From Morchella semilibera (lineage: Eukaryota; Ascomycota; Pezizomycetes; Pezizales; Morchellaceae): DNA of 64,000 nt. The notes under the pieces were generated by a model. That model saw only the letters and a program-made list of their open reading frames with translations, was not told where the DNA came from and ran no database searches. The stretch is taken from contig WBVU01000010.1 of the NCBI GenBank assembly GCA_009192285.1, forward strand, positions 1,796,111 to 1,860,110. The letters are read 5' to 3'. Below are positions 1-11,427 of this stretch, piece by piece. The position numbers and the translations under genes were made by a program. Position 1 is the stretch's first letter. Each line of letters begins with the position of its first letter.

Positions 1-1
1 C

Positions 2-1587
2 GGGTCTTCGCAGCGCCTCGACTACGGAACCGGCCATGAGCTCGCCTTCGCCGCGTTCCTGTGCTGCCTGTGGATGCTGGGCGGGTTCACCCCCGGCCGA
101 GATGAGGTCGCACTGACCTTGCGGTGCTTTGACGCTTATTTCCACCTCGTGAGGAAGCTAGTACTGACTTATACGCTCGAGCCGGCGGGATCTCACGGTG
201 TCTGGGGGCTCGACGATCATGCCTTTCTGCCGTATGTATTTGGCAGTGCGCAGCTGACGACCTATCCGCCCAGCAGTAGCAGTGGCACCGGCGAGGCGGC
301 GGAGGCGAGTGCGAATGCGCCCAAGATGGTGGATCCTGCAGTTGCGAGTGCGCTCGAGGATGTACCGAAGCCCGGCGATGTGGTGACCGGTCAAGTCGTG
401 GAGAGGGAACGCGTGCGCAATTTGTATTTCGGTGCGGTGGGCTTCATCTACGATGTCAAGACCGGGCCGTTCTGGGAGCATAGTCCTATTCTGTACGATA
501 TCTCGGGGGTGCAAGGCGGCTGGGGAAAGATTAATAAGGTATGTACAATTCTGTACTCTTGCCCTTTTTTTTTCCTTTTTTCCTTTATTACTAGTAGCTA
601 CTCTACTGCCTACTACCTTGTAGGCAGAGTAGTAGCTGCTTCTACTATTATTCCAGATCTTCTGTTGAGCGCGTCAGATCGGGGGCGACGCTAATAATTG
701 TTTTTTTTCTCCTTTTTTTTTATTATTATTATTAGTACTACATGAGCTTCTTTTTTTTCTGTTTCTGTTTCTGTCTTGTTTTATCATTCTTATTTTTTGC
801 TAATTTGCAATGTTTTCTTTTCCTCCAGGGAATGCTGAAAATGTACAACGCAGAGGTGCTTGGAAAGTTTCCGGTAGTCCAGCACTTCCCCTTCGGCAGC
901 ATCTTCAATTGGGGTGTTCCCAGCAGCAGCGACAGCAACAGCAACACTGCTGCGACAACTCAACAACAGCATTCTAACAACAATAACAATATTAATAGCA
1001 GCACCTCCACCTCCCGGGGAATTCCCGACACAGCATCAGCACCAACAACCAGAGCTCCCTGGGCCACGACGAACAACTCATCACAATCACCGATACCAAA
1101 CACCTCCGCGACCACCACCAGAGCTCCCTGGGCGGCAGCCGGAACCTCCAGCGCATCAAACACCCCATCCACCAGAGCCCCCTGGGCCAAACCACCATCC
1201 GGAAGCATAATGACCGCGAAACCCGGCGAACAGCCCCTCACCACCGCTCCCTGGGCTGCCCCCAAGGTCCCGCCGTACCCCACTTCGGCCGGAATCAGCG
1301 CCGCACACCCGCCCCCGCTGAAGCAGCTGAGTGGGGAGGATACTGTTGCTCCGTGGAAGCTCGGCGGTGAGGATGCAGAGCCGGTGTCGCCGCCGCCGGC
1401 GACGGAGGCCAACTTGGGGCCGAAACGGACATCGTCGCCAGATAGTCGGTTGGCGGCAAGTTTGGATGGCGAGGAGGCGGAGAAGAGGAGAGGGAGCTTG
1501 GGCACTGGTGGGGTTAGAGTTGCGGAGACGGGTGACCTCAGGTTGGGGAGAAAGGGGAGTGTGGTGAAGGGAGAGGGGGATAACTGA
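2..1587 (+). CDS. RRD1: PP2A activator of the PTPA/RRD1 family (5' end outside window)
   Basis: This is a peptidyl-prolyl isomerase-type activator of PP2A phosphatases in the cytosol and nucleus. The window opens inside the PTPA fold: the family signature DYGTGHE lies at codons near position 23, followed by [27 protein letters not shown] and [16 protein letters not shown]. Exon A runs 2-538 and ends in a complete codon. A 290-nt T-rich intron (539-828, gtatgt to ccag) joins in frame to exon B, 829-1587, which begins [20 protein letters not shown]. The conserved domain ends near 930. After it comes a disordered tail in which APWA/APWK recurs five times (near 1050, 1120, 1175, 1240 and 1350). 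The tail assigns it to RRD1 rather than RRD2 only from memory of other filamentous fungi. The start codon and first exons lie upstream of the window. Confidence 0.9.
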
Positions 1588-2128
1588 GTAAGTAAATCAG
1601 ATCACGTTGTAGGAAATGTGATAATAAGAGATATCATGTGGTGTATTAACGGCGTTACGAGAAGGTCATCATTGTCATTGTCATAATTCTTGTTAACATG
1701 GTGTACTGTTTTAGTTGTTAAGTGCTCAGTTACTTAGTAGTAGTCATAGCACTTTGAGTAACAGTATTAAGGTAGAGAGTCAGTGGGTAGTATTGCAAGT
1801 AGTAATAGCTTGAATATATGCCATCACCACCCAAACCAACCAACATGGATCACTTTTCTGTTTTTGTTTTTGTTTTTTGTTTTTTTTCCCTCCCCGTGCG
1901 CACTGTTTTATCGTTATCTCGTGGTCCCTATCCACTATCTCGTGATTATGCCATCGTGATTGCGACTGACTGACTCCCTATTAATTGTTGGGGTATATCT
2001 GGGGGTGGTGGTTCCCTTGTCCGGCACCCATAACTCCTTTGGATCGATAGGTTGATAGATTATAGATGTCTCTCCTTCTTATCCCTTCTGCTTTGGGCTT
2101 TAATTTATTTTTGTTTGGTTTCGCGATA
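1588..2128. other. Intergenic: RRD1 3' flank up to the transposon
   Basis: No coding signal is seen. The stretch holds AT-rich 3'-flank sequence with a T-rich run at 1859-1890 and ends at the TA dinucleotide that borders the transposon. Confidence 0.6.
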
Positions 2129-2130
2129 TA

Positions 2131-2157
2131 CCGTCGATACTCGATAAATTCGCTATC
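2131..2157 (+). repeat. Left terminal inverted repeat of the Fot1-like element
   Basis: This is a perfect 27-bp inverted copy of 4075-4101, with TA immediately outside. The transposase stop codon lies about 70 bp inside. Confidence 0.92.
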
Positions 2158-2226
2158 ACTGTTTTACCAATGGGGAACTAAATCATGAAAATCACAGGGG
2201 CTGAGACATGCCGAGATATGAGGCTC

Positions 2227-3999
2227 CTATATTTGCTTATTATATTCCTCTTCATGCGCTACAAACTCTATCTGTTCGCTAGAGTCATTGTCCTCTGATA
2301 CTTCAGCGAGAGCATCCCCCACAGTAGAGTCACGCCTCCAGTCCCCAATCTCGATCCCAGCAAAACCTTTAATGTTTAGGGCCCAGTCTTCACTTCCGTC
2401 AGTGGGAAGTGATAGTCCTACGTTCCTAAAGGAATCAATAATTACATTTGTTTTCTCAATACAAAACTGATACCACGCATCCCCAACAGTCCATGTTGTA
2501 AGCACCCTCCGCTGACTAACTGTCCACTTTTCAAAATCTTCTAGACCCTCGCAATCAATTATGGCCTCATCGGTAAGCTCTTGTATTCGTTGTTTGAGTG
2601 GTTTATTGATAGAGATATCGAGAGGTTGTAATAGACTTGTACACCCAGGAGGAATAAGTGAAGGAATTATATTGTTTTGCCGGAATAGGTGCAATACTGG
2701 AGGTGTATAATGGGAAGTGCATCTGTCGAGTGCGAATAGCGTAGAACGTCCACCAAGAACTGGTAATAAGTATAGTTCTATATACTTAAGAAAGAGGGTG
2801 TCGTTCATATATGCTGTATCGTTGAACTCAACGATAACACCTGGATGATAATCAGGGGTCTCTTTTAAAAGAACATGTCCTTTTCCGTGGAAAATAATCA
2901 TTGGTGGGATACGATTTACACCGTCCGCGAAGACACACAAGACTAAACTTGCTTGTCTCTTATCCCAACCACTTCTAGTCTCCTTCACCCAAACTGTCCT
3001 TGAACCGACTAAATCATAGGTACGTCCACTAAGATATTCAAACGGTAGAGGAGTCTCGTCAAGATTGCATATATTGCTCAAAAGATATCGGTTTATTGCT
3101 CTATTAAGAACAATTTCCATCCAGAAACCTGATGGGAGTTGTGAATTACGGCGGTTGAACCTTAACCAGTCGATTACCAATTTCCGGTACTCCTCAGGAA
3201 CGTCTTGTGCTTTCTTGGTGATGCATTTCAAAGAAATACGAAAACGTGTCAAAAAAGCCTCAAACCAACCGTTGGAAAACCGAAAAACATCTGTAGCAAC
3301 AAGCGGAATACTTGTGGAAGCAAGCGAGACACCTGTAGGAGCAAGCAAAACACCTGTAGCAGCAAGTGGGTCACCTGTAGCAGCAAGCGAGACACCTGTA
3401 GCAGCAAGTGGATCATTGCTATTATAGAGTTGATGGAAAAGAGCATTTGCATGTCTTCTGAACCATCCCCTCCGTACTGATTGTCCCTTATTCCTACGCT
3501 CCAAAAATAACTGATAGAGTTTTGTCTCCAGTTCCGGCCACTTGCAAATTACTGCATTTCTTGGACTCCTAACAATGGAACTAATCCCAATTTTCTCAAG
3601 TTCCCCCTTCTTTTTAACCCACTCGCTGATAGTACGTTGGGGTACCCCAAACACCTCGCTAGCTTCCTTCTGTGTTGGTGGCCTGAAAGAGTCCGGAGTA
3701 TTGGTAGGAATACGATGATGGTGGAGGAAAACCAAGACACGAAGCTTCTGTTGCTGACTCCAAGTTCTCTCTAGTCTCCGGATTGGTTTGACTTCCTTAA
3801 GGATCCGATTCTTGATAGTTTTTGGCTTTGGACCATGTCGGGTTGCTGATCTAGTACCCAACCCGCTACTAGTACTAGTATCTGGAAGGCGATGGGATCT
3901 CTTAGATTCCGGCATCATGGATGGGCAGGAATAGTGGAAGGTGGTGAACCATCTCCTAACTTGCAAAAGTGCTCTTGCTAACCGACTCAAGTCCTGCAA
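2227..3999 (-). CDS. Fot1/pogo-like transposase
   Basis: This is a DDE transposase that would excise and reinsert the surrounding element. It has 590 residues from the first Met; MMPESK at residues 28-33 is an equally possible start. A Psq/CENP-B-like helix-turn-helix lies at about residues 76-130 (QKEASEVFGVPQRTISEWVKK). A second CENP-B-type DNA-binding region is at about 155-270 (RRGWFRRHAN, FSNGWFEAFLTRF). The DDE_1 catalytic core is at about 305-500. The likely catalytic aspartates are D314 (NLDETP), D425 (FALDRCTSH) and D461 (LLQPLDISINK); the D425-D461 spacing fits the DD35D pattern of Fot1-class enzymes. No residue of the triad is missing. The odd feature is a run of about six seven-residue repeats (LAATGV-like) at residues 196-237, between the two halves of the DNA-binding region. 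Confidence 0.93.
   Translation of the reverse strand: MQDLSRLARALLQVRRWFTTFHYSCPSMMPESKRSHRLPDTSTSSGLGTRSATRHGPKPKTIKNRILKEVKPIRRLERTWSQQQKLRVLVFLHHHRIPTNTPDSFRPPTQKEASEVFGVPQRTISEWVKKKGELEKIGISSIVRSPRNAVICKWPELETKLYQLFLERRNKGQSVRRGWFRRHANALFHQLYNSNDPLAATGVSLAATGDPLAATGVLLAPTGVSLASTSIPLVATDVFRFSNGWFEAFLTRFRISLKCITKKAQDVPEEYRKLVIDWLRFNRRNSQLPSGFWMEIVLNRAINRYLLSNICNLDETPLPFEYLSGRTYDLVGSRTVWVKETRSGWDKRQASLVLCVFADGVNRIPPMIIFHGKGHVLLKETPDYHPGVIVEFNDTAYMNDTLFLKYIELYLLPVLGGRSTLFALDRCTSHYTPPVLHLFRQNNIIPSLIPPGCTSLLQPLDISINKPLKQRIQELTDEAIIDCEGLEDFEKWTVSQRRVLTTWTVGDAWYQFCIEKTNVIIDSFRNVGLSLPTDGSEDWALNIKGFAGIEIGDWRRDSTVGDALAEVSEDNDSSEQIEFVAHEEEYNKQI
3287..3414 (-). repeat. 21-bp tandem repeat inside the transposase ORF
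   Basis: About six 21-bp units (core acctgtagcagcaag on the + strand) encode the heptads PLAATGV, SLAATGD, PLAATGV, LLAPTGV, SLASTSI and PLVATDV. Because the unit is a multiple of three, copy-number change keeps the frame. The outer units are more diverged than the inner ones. Confidence 0.85.
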
Positions 4000-4074
4000 A
4001 CGCGCCTCAGGCCCCAGCCTACTCGCATGTCTCAGTCAGTCTCCCTAATTGGGAAACCCCCCTTGCACCACAAC

Positions 4075-4101
4075 GATAGCGAATTTATCGAGTATCGACG
4101 G
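4075..4101 (-). repeat. Right terminal inverted repeat of the Fot1-like element
   Basis: This is the perfect inverted partner of 2131-2157, followed by the flanking TA at 4102-4103. Confidence 0.92.
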
Positions 4102-4103
4102 TA

Positions 4104-6672
4104 CCCTCCCCAATCACATCCATCCTTATCATCGTCAACATCATCACCATCACGACCATCCATCATCATCATCATCATGCAGGCATTCTCCAGGCGATGC
4201 ACATCCTGCGATGAGAGGAGGGAAATCCTCACATGGAGTAGACAGGTAGACAGAGGTATGTAGGTACCAAGGCGCGCGGAGGCCACCGTAGACTACAGCA
4301 CAGGCAGGCACAGGCACGATAGACGAGAGCGGGATTTAAATCTCGGTGCATACATACACATACACATACATATGCAAGTCAGTCAGGCAGGTAGACAGGC
4401 ACGTAGGCAAGCAAGCCCGCACGCATGCCCGCGGGGCGGGTATTTATATCATATCTCCCGGGAAAGTAACTAAGTGGGGTGGAGAGGGGAGGGGAGGGGG
4501 GAAATATATGGGGGAAATGGGTATATGGAAGGAATTAATGGATGGGGAAAAGGGAAACGGGAAAAGGAAAGGGGTGGGGTGAAATGAAAGCCGGGCAGAC
4601 ATGACGGATATGAATAACATGAATGACAGTTGTTGTGGTGGTGGTGATGCATACCCGTTCATTGACTGCCTAGCTGTTTATTTCTCTAGTAGGCAGAGTA
4701 ACGTGTAAGAACTAAGAAGTGTGTACATGTAGGTACTTCATGTACCTATGATATGTTTTTTTTGATAGGTAGTTTTTTTTTTTTTTTTTTCATATGACGA
4801 CAAAAACAAAAAGTTCCCATCCAGTAGGGTTTTAGCACCGGGCACCTCCATCAATACTAACAGGCTCTCGATGAGCTGTCTTCTCTTTATTTTATTTTTA
4901 TTTTTATTTTTATTTTTTTGTTTTTGTTTCTTTTCCCCGGGAAAGTAGTCGCAACTTGCGCCGAGAGGATGGGAAAAAAAAAAAAAAAACAATGTAGCAT
5001 CACGAATCGAGAATACGGGAATCGGTTCGCCGGCGAGTTGTGTTTTGTGATTCGGGGGTGGGCATGGTCCATGCAAATGGGGGTTGGGTTGCAGATGAGA
5101 CTTTGTAGAGCGAGCGAGCTGTTGTGCTCAGAGATGGGGCTTCAACCTACTTCACCTACTGGAGGACACTTGCACTAACTTGGTTGGGCTGACTGGCATG
5201 GCATATGCAGGTAAGGAAGGGTAAGGTCGAGAAGAATCAAGAGAAGTGTGAATAGAGATCGAGTAAGTGGTAGCACTGGTAGGGCTCTCTGCTTCTTTTT
5301 CTCTAGCTACTTCATAGCTACTTTAGCTATGTAGCTACATGTACCTATGGCTTGGAGAGTTCCACTCTCTACTACTAGTACTACTACTAGCAGAGAAGCT
5401 GGTATAGGGTGGCTAGAATAGGAACTGACTGGGCTGGGGAAGATTGAGAGAGAGAGAGAGAGAGATATCGGGATCGGAGAACAGGGCTGAAAAAAAAAGG
5501 AGTCTGGGGGGATTGTAATTATTTGCTGGGTGATGCTGCCCTACTACATGTACCTACATAATTTTACCTGCGCATGCCATACATGCGCTCCACTCTGGTA
5601 GGACCGGACAATAATAGAGATCACGAAGATTTGCAAGAGCATTGGAAAAAAAAAAACCCTACTGATCTCAGACACCCTGCCCTCCCCCCCCCCCAATTCC
5701 CCAAACACTCGGCTGCAGACACGGCACAAGGCTACTACTGCGGGATGAACGCTGTTGGTCTAAGATTCACAAGAAGAGAGAAAGACGAGAGACAACAACC
5801 TGTTCGGGTGGTGGTGCACCGTTCTCCTTTACCATAGGGTCTCCCTTTTTTTTTCTCTCTCTCTTCTCTCCCCCCCCCCTCCCTTCTTCTCCTCCTTCTT
5901 CTTCTCTTCTTGACCTGCCTTCCTTCCTCTTCACCATCCTTTCTTTTCCACACGTACATACACTCCTGAGTCGAGTGTTGTGTGGTTCGTATTTTAATTT
6001 TTTCGTTCCTTTCCCTCTTTACCCACTGCATTGCATTTGTCGTAGTGGTTGTGCCTTTCTGGGATTGGGAGTGAGAGAAAGAAAGAGAGAGAGAAAACGT
6101 TTGGTTTGGATAAAAAGGACACGCAGAGATAACCCCCTCCATTCAACGCACATCTACCGACAAGAAGAGCTCATAGAAAGATTACTCTTTACGAATTCCG
6201 ACAAAAAAACAACACCAGCAACAGCCTCATCACAATCGGCGGCTGATATAATATATATCCTTCTCTTCTACCTCTACTACTCTGGTTACGTCAATATCCA
6301 CACGCGCATTCCCCCTGTTAGCTACAAGTAGCTATTACTACTATTACTGCATAGGTAGGTCCCTGTCATCCATCCCCCCCTGTTCCCAGGGTCACTTTAA
6401 AATCCTCCCCACCACAACTCCTGCTTCTCCCTTTTTTTTCACCCCCCGGCTGCTGTTGCTGGCTGTATTTAAAAAGAGTCCTGAAAACAAAACCAACACT
6501 CTTTTTCTTCCCTCCCCTTCATATTCCCTACGCCCTGGCACTACCTGGGGCTCCTCGTGAACGTGTCAGCAGGAAATACTAACTTATAAACCCACTGTCT
6601 GCAGTTTTAGAACAAAAGACCAAATCTTCAATAACACCCCCTAACTCTATACACACCTAACCCAACACAACC
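4104..6672. other. Intergenic, low-complexity; ends in the pyrimidine-rich leader of the next gene
   Basis: No gene is supported. The stretch contains a CAT microsatellite (about 4159-4178), purine-rich 4480-4580, T and A homopolymers (4772-4790, 4974-4989), a GA microsatellite (5446-5465) and three TACATGTA palindromes (near 4723, 5337, 5545). A strongly CT-rich block at 5845-5950 and further CT-rich sequence to 6540 look like a fungal core promoter and 5' leader for the gene starting at 6673. The several short ORFs here are Arg- or His-rich readings of these repeats. Confidence 0.6.
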
Positions 6673-9600
6673 ATGGCTGACCCCTCACCCCCGAGCACCG
6701 CAACTGACCCCGTAAAGAAACCCACCGCGAAGAGGCAGCTCCCAAGAAGCCCAATCTTCTCGGCGCCGCTAACGCCAGCCACCGCAACCACCGCGGCAGC
6801 AACCTTCGCCGTCGGCGGTACCGCCCCCAACGGAGTACGACGCTCCGCAACTGGCACAGCAGCCGGCCCCCAGAAGCCGCCGGTTAAGCCCGCCAGCTCA
6901 GTAGGCAGTGCAGGTACTCTCCCGAGCTCCAGAAGAGTTCCTTCAGCGGCCGGCGGTGCACCAGCCCCAGGAACTAAGCCAGCCCCACCCGCGAGAAGGA
7001 CCGTCACAACCCCAGCAACTCCAGATAGGAAAAGCACTTCCAGCAACGGCCGGCGAGTCCTGAGCGGAGAGGTTCCAGCCTTTTCGGAACTAGGAAGCCG
7101 GCTGCTCCCCCCGCAGGCCTCAACCACACAGGTCCGTGGGTCACTTAGCACCCCAGCGTTACTGGCCGCAGCTCAGTCAGCAGTCTTCGTGAGGCCGCGA
7201 CAAGCCCAAGGCCGCCCAGTGCAAATGGCAGACCCGACAGCTCTGCTGGTGCAAGATCCCCTCGGTAAGAAAATCTGCAACCGCAAACACAATCGCTGGA
7301 AAACTTGTTTCTGGTGGCCTGCGAGCGAAATCGAGTTCCGGGGGTCTTAACTCCACTGCATTGCTTGAAAAGGAGAAGGAACTTGAGGCACTGCGGGCAA
7401 AGGTTACCGAGTTGGAAGAGCAGAACAGGCAGAGTGTTGAGGAGCTTGTCAAGGCGAAGGAGGGAAAGTGAGGCCGTATCGCCCGAGAAGACTGCCGAAG
7501 CCGCGGCTGCCCTTGCGGAGCTGGATGCGGCAACGGAGAAGCTGACTAAGGCCCTGGAAGAGGTGGATGAGCTGCGGGCGAGAATTGCAAACCTCGAGAG
7601 ACGGTATGGTTTCACATGTTGGGGTAATGATATATCGCGGTTCTGACAATTTTGTAGATTGCCGAGCTTAGAGCAGAGAGTGCCACTGCACAGGAAAAGA
7701 GCGCCGAGCTTGCATCGGCTATGCGGCTGGAGGCTGAGACTGTCAAGAACGCCTCTGAAGTCATTGGTGTCAAGCACCACGAGGAGATTCTATCCCTGAA
7801 TAACAAGTTTAAGGCCAAAGAGACGAGCTCCTTGGGAAGATCGGCAGTCTCGAGAAGACACTTGAAAACTTGAAGAACGATCATGCTGAGGAGGTTACAA
7901 AACTCACCAAGCAGGTCGAAGAGGTAAGATATCGAAAAATAGACTGTAGACAAATTTTGTATTAACATGGTTACGACAGGCTGTTGAATCTGTCAAATTA
8001 AAAGCTGCCTCCGAGAGCGGTGATCTCCAGCAAGCTCTTGACGCCCAGAAGGAGGCCCACGCCAAAGCTCTTGAGGCTCTTACTATTGCACTTGCGGCCG
8101 AGAAGGCTTCTTCTGCACAGGGCGCGGCTGATTCTGAGAGCATCATAAAGAAGCATAGCGAGGAGCTCGCGGCTTTGAAGAAGAGCCTCGAGGAGTCAGA
8201 TGATCTCTTTATGCAAGCTCAGGCGAAGGCTAACGAGGCCCTTGAAGCCCGTGAACGCGAGGTTGATGGCCTTAACGGTGTCGTCAAAGCTCTTCAAGGC
8301 GAAATCGAGAAGCTTGCAAGTGACAAGGCGATCGAGTTGCAGGAGAAGATCAAGGAGCTTAACGAGCAACATGAAGCCAGCATCAAGGGGCTCAGGCTAA
8401 GGCCGAGAAGATTGCCGAGGAGGCTAACGCCAAGATTGAGGCTCTGACTAAGGAGCATCAGGCACAACTTGAAGCCGGTTCCGGCGCTCTCGCTGCCCAG
8501 CTTTCTGAGGCCAAGACCGCCGCTGAAGCTAGGGAGAAAGAACTCCTTGAGCAGATTGAAGCCGCTCAGAAGGAGTCTGCTGAAGTCGCCGAGGCCGCCC
8601 AAAAGAGCGAGAAGGAACTTCTTGAACAAATCGAAGCTACTCAGAAGGAATCCGCCGAAGCCACTGAGGCTGCCGAGAGGAGCAAGGAAGAGCTTCTCGA
8701 GCAGATTGAGATTGCCCAGAAGGAATCCGCTGAAGCGATCGAGGCCGCTCAGAAAGAAGCAGCAGAGATGGTCCAGGTTCTCACAAAGGAGAGCGAGAAC
8801 CTGAAGAAAGAGTATGAGGAGAAGATTGTAGATCTCCAAAACAAGGTTACTGGATCGCAGACGAGAAAGACAAGGAGTGGCAGAGCAAGATTGAGCAGCT
8901 CAAGAGCGCTCATGAAGAACAGATCAACGCACTTATAATCAAGCTTGAGGCGTCCCAGAAAAGAAACTCAAGAGTTGTTTGGTAGTGGTTGAGAAGGTTA
9001 AGCAAGAGGGCCAGCGAAAAACTTGAAGTGGAGATCGAGAGGGGTCAATCCGAGTCTAACATTCTTAAGAAGACTCTCGACACACTGAACAGCGACCTCA
9101 CGGTTTGTTCTCTTAGTATAGTAGTGTGCCGTATTATTAGATGCTAACAGCTCCTACAGGACAAGGAAAACAGCTCGCAAAGTTCAAGACCGATCTTGAA
9201 AAGAACGTCGAGAGCCTGGCTGCAAAGGCCGCGGTATGGATCTCGGTTGTTTCTCTACGTTTTCTGGGCAAGATTGTTTACGATCATTACAGGAAATCGC
9301 CGAGCTCGAGGAGAAGCATGTCGTTGCTATTGAATCTCTTAAAACCGAGCATGCAACTGAAATCGACACTCTCAAGAAGTCGTACACTGCTGGGAGTGAG
9401 GAGAAATATGCTACTCTTAATGCCAAGTATGATGAACTAGTCAAGGAGCTCGCAGCCGCGAACGAGGACCACCATACCGAACTGGAAACCGTAATTGCAG
9501 AGAATAAGATCGAGACCAAGAAGCTTACGGAGGAGTTGAAGAAGTCTGAAGGAGAGGCGCTTTCACAGCTTGAGGAGAGCCACGGCGAAGTTGTTGCCCA

Positions 9601-11427
9601 CCTCGAGGGAGAGATTGTTGAATTGGAGAAGGCAAAGTCAGAGCTCCAAGCTGCCCTGGATGCTGCACCGGCTCAGAGCGAGCTCGAGACCCTTAAGGCC
9701 GAGTTTGCCGAGGAAAAAGCAGAATCTGTAGAGCAAATCCACAAGCTTAAGGAGTCTCTTGACGCCCAAATCACAGCCAAGGTGTCTCTTGAGGAAGAGC
9801 TCGAGAAATCAAAGGCCGCCAAGGAGGAACTTGCTACACAGCTTGCCAGCATCCAGAAGGATATGGATGTGTTTAAGGCTGATAAGGAGGCTCTTCAAAC
9901 TAATACTGATACTCTACAGTCCCAACTCAAGGAGCTCGCTGAGGAGTCTGCCTCTGCTGCCGAGTCATTCGAGAAGCAGATCATCGAGATGAATGAACGT
10001 GCCAACAACGATGCCACAACTCTTGAGCAAATTTACACTGCACAGATCGGTGATCTTGAGTTCAGAGTCGTCAGTTTGAAAGAGAAGCTTGCTGCAGCTG
10101 AGGCAGGAACAAAGATGTCGGTTCAAGCCTCCAGGAGCTCGAGAATGCTAAGAAAGAGAAGGAAGCGGCATTTGCTGAGGCTGTTAAGGAGCTTGAAGGG
10201 AAAGAGGCCATTATTGCCGCCGTCGAGAAGGAATTGGAGGCTCTTAAGCCGAGAAGGAGGCTGCCATCACTGCCGCTGAGAAGGAGAAGGCGACAATCAA
10301 GGCTGAGATGGAAGCCGCTATTGAGGCTGCTAACGCTGAAAAGGAGGCCGCAATTAAGGCTGCTAAACTTGACTCAGTTGCCGCTATCGATGCAGTTGAG
10401 AAGAAGCTTGAGTCAACGAAGACTGAGCTCGAAACTGCTTTGGCTGATGTGGCTAAGGAAATGGTTTCCCTCCAGGCTGGGGCCCAGGAGAAGGAGACTG
10501 CTCTTGAGATTACTACTAAGCAGAAAGCAGAACTTGAAGCCGCCCTCGAAACTGCTACTAAGCAGAAGGCCGAGCTTGAAAGCGACCTCCAGGTCTTCAA
10601 CGACAAGCTTGCCAGCACCGTAGAGGCTCTCAGACTTAAGGAATCTGCCCTGGAAGACACAAGTAAGTCAGCTGAGGACAAGGACGCCGCTCTCGAGAAG
10701 GCTCTCAAGGAGGCTCGGGACAAGACAGCTGCTCTTGAAAAGGCCGAGGAACTTGAGATGTCATTGAAGGAGGAATTGGCCCTTGCCGAAGCTCTGTTAA
10801 ACGAGAGGGAAGCCGCCATTGTCAACATCACCAAGGAAGCTGCCGCTAGACGCAGTGTTCTCGAAGCCGAACTCGCCGAGAAGGAACTCGCATTGAAGTC
10901 GAAGGAAGAGGTGAGCATAGAAGATGAACCCGATCTGGTGGAAGATGAGGAGGGCGCCGAGGATAGCGCCGAAGAATATATGGAAGTTAAGCATATCTCT
11001 GTTACAGGAATTGTCTGCAACCCACCTTCCCGCTGATGTGAGTTTTTGTCGGGAATTTTCTGAGAGAACCCATGCTAAAGGTTTATAGATATCTGGACTC
11101 CGCGCGCAACTTACCGAACTCGAAAACGAGAACGATAACCTGAGAAAGGAAACAACCAGGTGTGTATATCATCGGACATCCAATTCTTTATGCCTTTTTT
11201 TGCGATTAGTGTACCCCCGTCCCTCCTACTCCTCATGCATGCAGCGATGCGAAGCGGGGTATGTTTGGAATGTTTTTCTTACGGCGTCATGTTGTGCTGA
11301 TCAAGTTCTCGTGGTAAACGTTGGGGGGGGTGGTTCTTACAGAGTCCTCAAATCAATCGAAAACATGCCGCTCGAACGTCGAGCGGCGACAGCCGTCCAG
11401 AGATTGGAGATCGCCGAGACAGCATAG
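6673..11427 (+). CDS. Long coiled-coil protein, reading frame broken by many one-base shifts
   Basis: I do not recognise the family. The N-terminus (6673 to about 7340) is a Pro/Ala/Ser/Thr-rich disordered region. From about 7350 to 10,900 nearly everything is charged coiled coil with Ala/Glu/Lys/Leu heptads, including near-repeats such as KELLEQIEAAQKESAE around 8530-8720. Plausible introns are near 7606-7658, 7925-7979, 9104-9160, 9234-9292 and 11038-11088, and the last exon probably ends near 11427. The frame cannot be kept open. One-base discontinuities are needed near 7150, 7255, 7466, 7605, 7826, 8391, 8853, 8955, 9025, 9165, 10115 and 10245, after each of which the same kind of coiled coil resumes in another frame. 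Either this is a consensus-quality problem or a very young pseudogene. The intact product would be roughly 1,400 residues; a scaffold or tether role is only a guess. Confidence 0.6.

Larger units (their letters stand above)
2131..4101. mobile_element. Complete Fot1/pogo-type DNA transposon (Tc1-mariner superfamily)
   Basis: A 1,971-bp element is bounded by perfect 27-bp terminal inverted repeats (2131-2157 and 4075-4101) starting CCGTCGATACTCG. On both sides it is flanked by TA (2129-2130 and 4102-4103), the target-site duplication of this superfamily. A second, subterminal inverted pair (ctgagacatgc at 2201-2211, complement near 4023-4035) may be a transposase binding site. One minus-strand ORF fills the interior without a stop or frameshift. 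Perfect ends plus an open frame suggest a recent, possibly still mobile copy. Size and structure match Fot1-class fungal elements. Confidence 0.93.

Noticed and set aside
960-1505. 181-codon ORF antisense to the RRD1 tail
   Set aside because: It is the mirror of the conserved exon; its regularity comes from the APWA repeats on the other strand.
2131-4101. RIP-type inactivation of the transposon
   Set aside because: The 590-codon frame has no stop codons and the terminal repeats are identical, so there is no sign of C-to-T mutation.
4346-4582. 78-codon ORF in the 4.4-kb region
   Set aside because: Composition follows simple repeats (acatacac, gggga). No protein-like character.
5735-6142. 135-codon Arg/Lys/Glu-rich ORF on the minus strand
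   Set aside because: It is the complement of a CT-rich promoter leader.
8294-8839. 181-codon Leu-rich ORF antisense to the coiled coil
   Set aside because: Antisense of Glu/Lys/Gln heptads gives Leu/Phe-rich sequence; it is a shadow of the coiled-coil gene.
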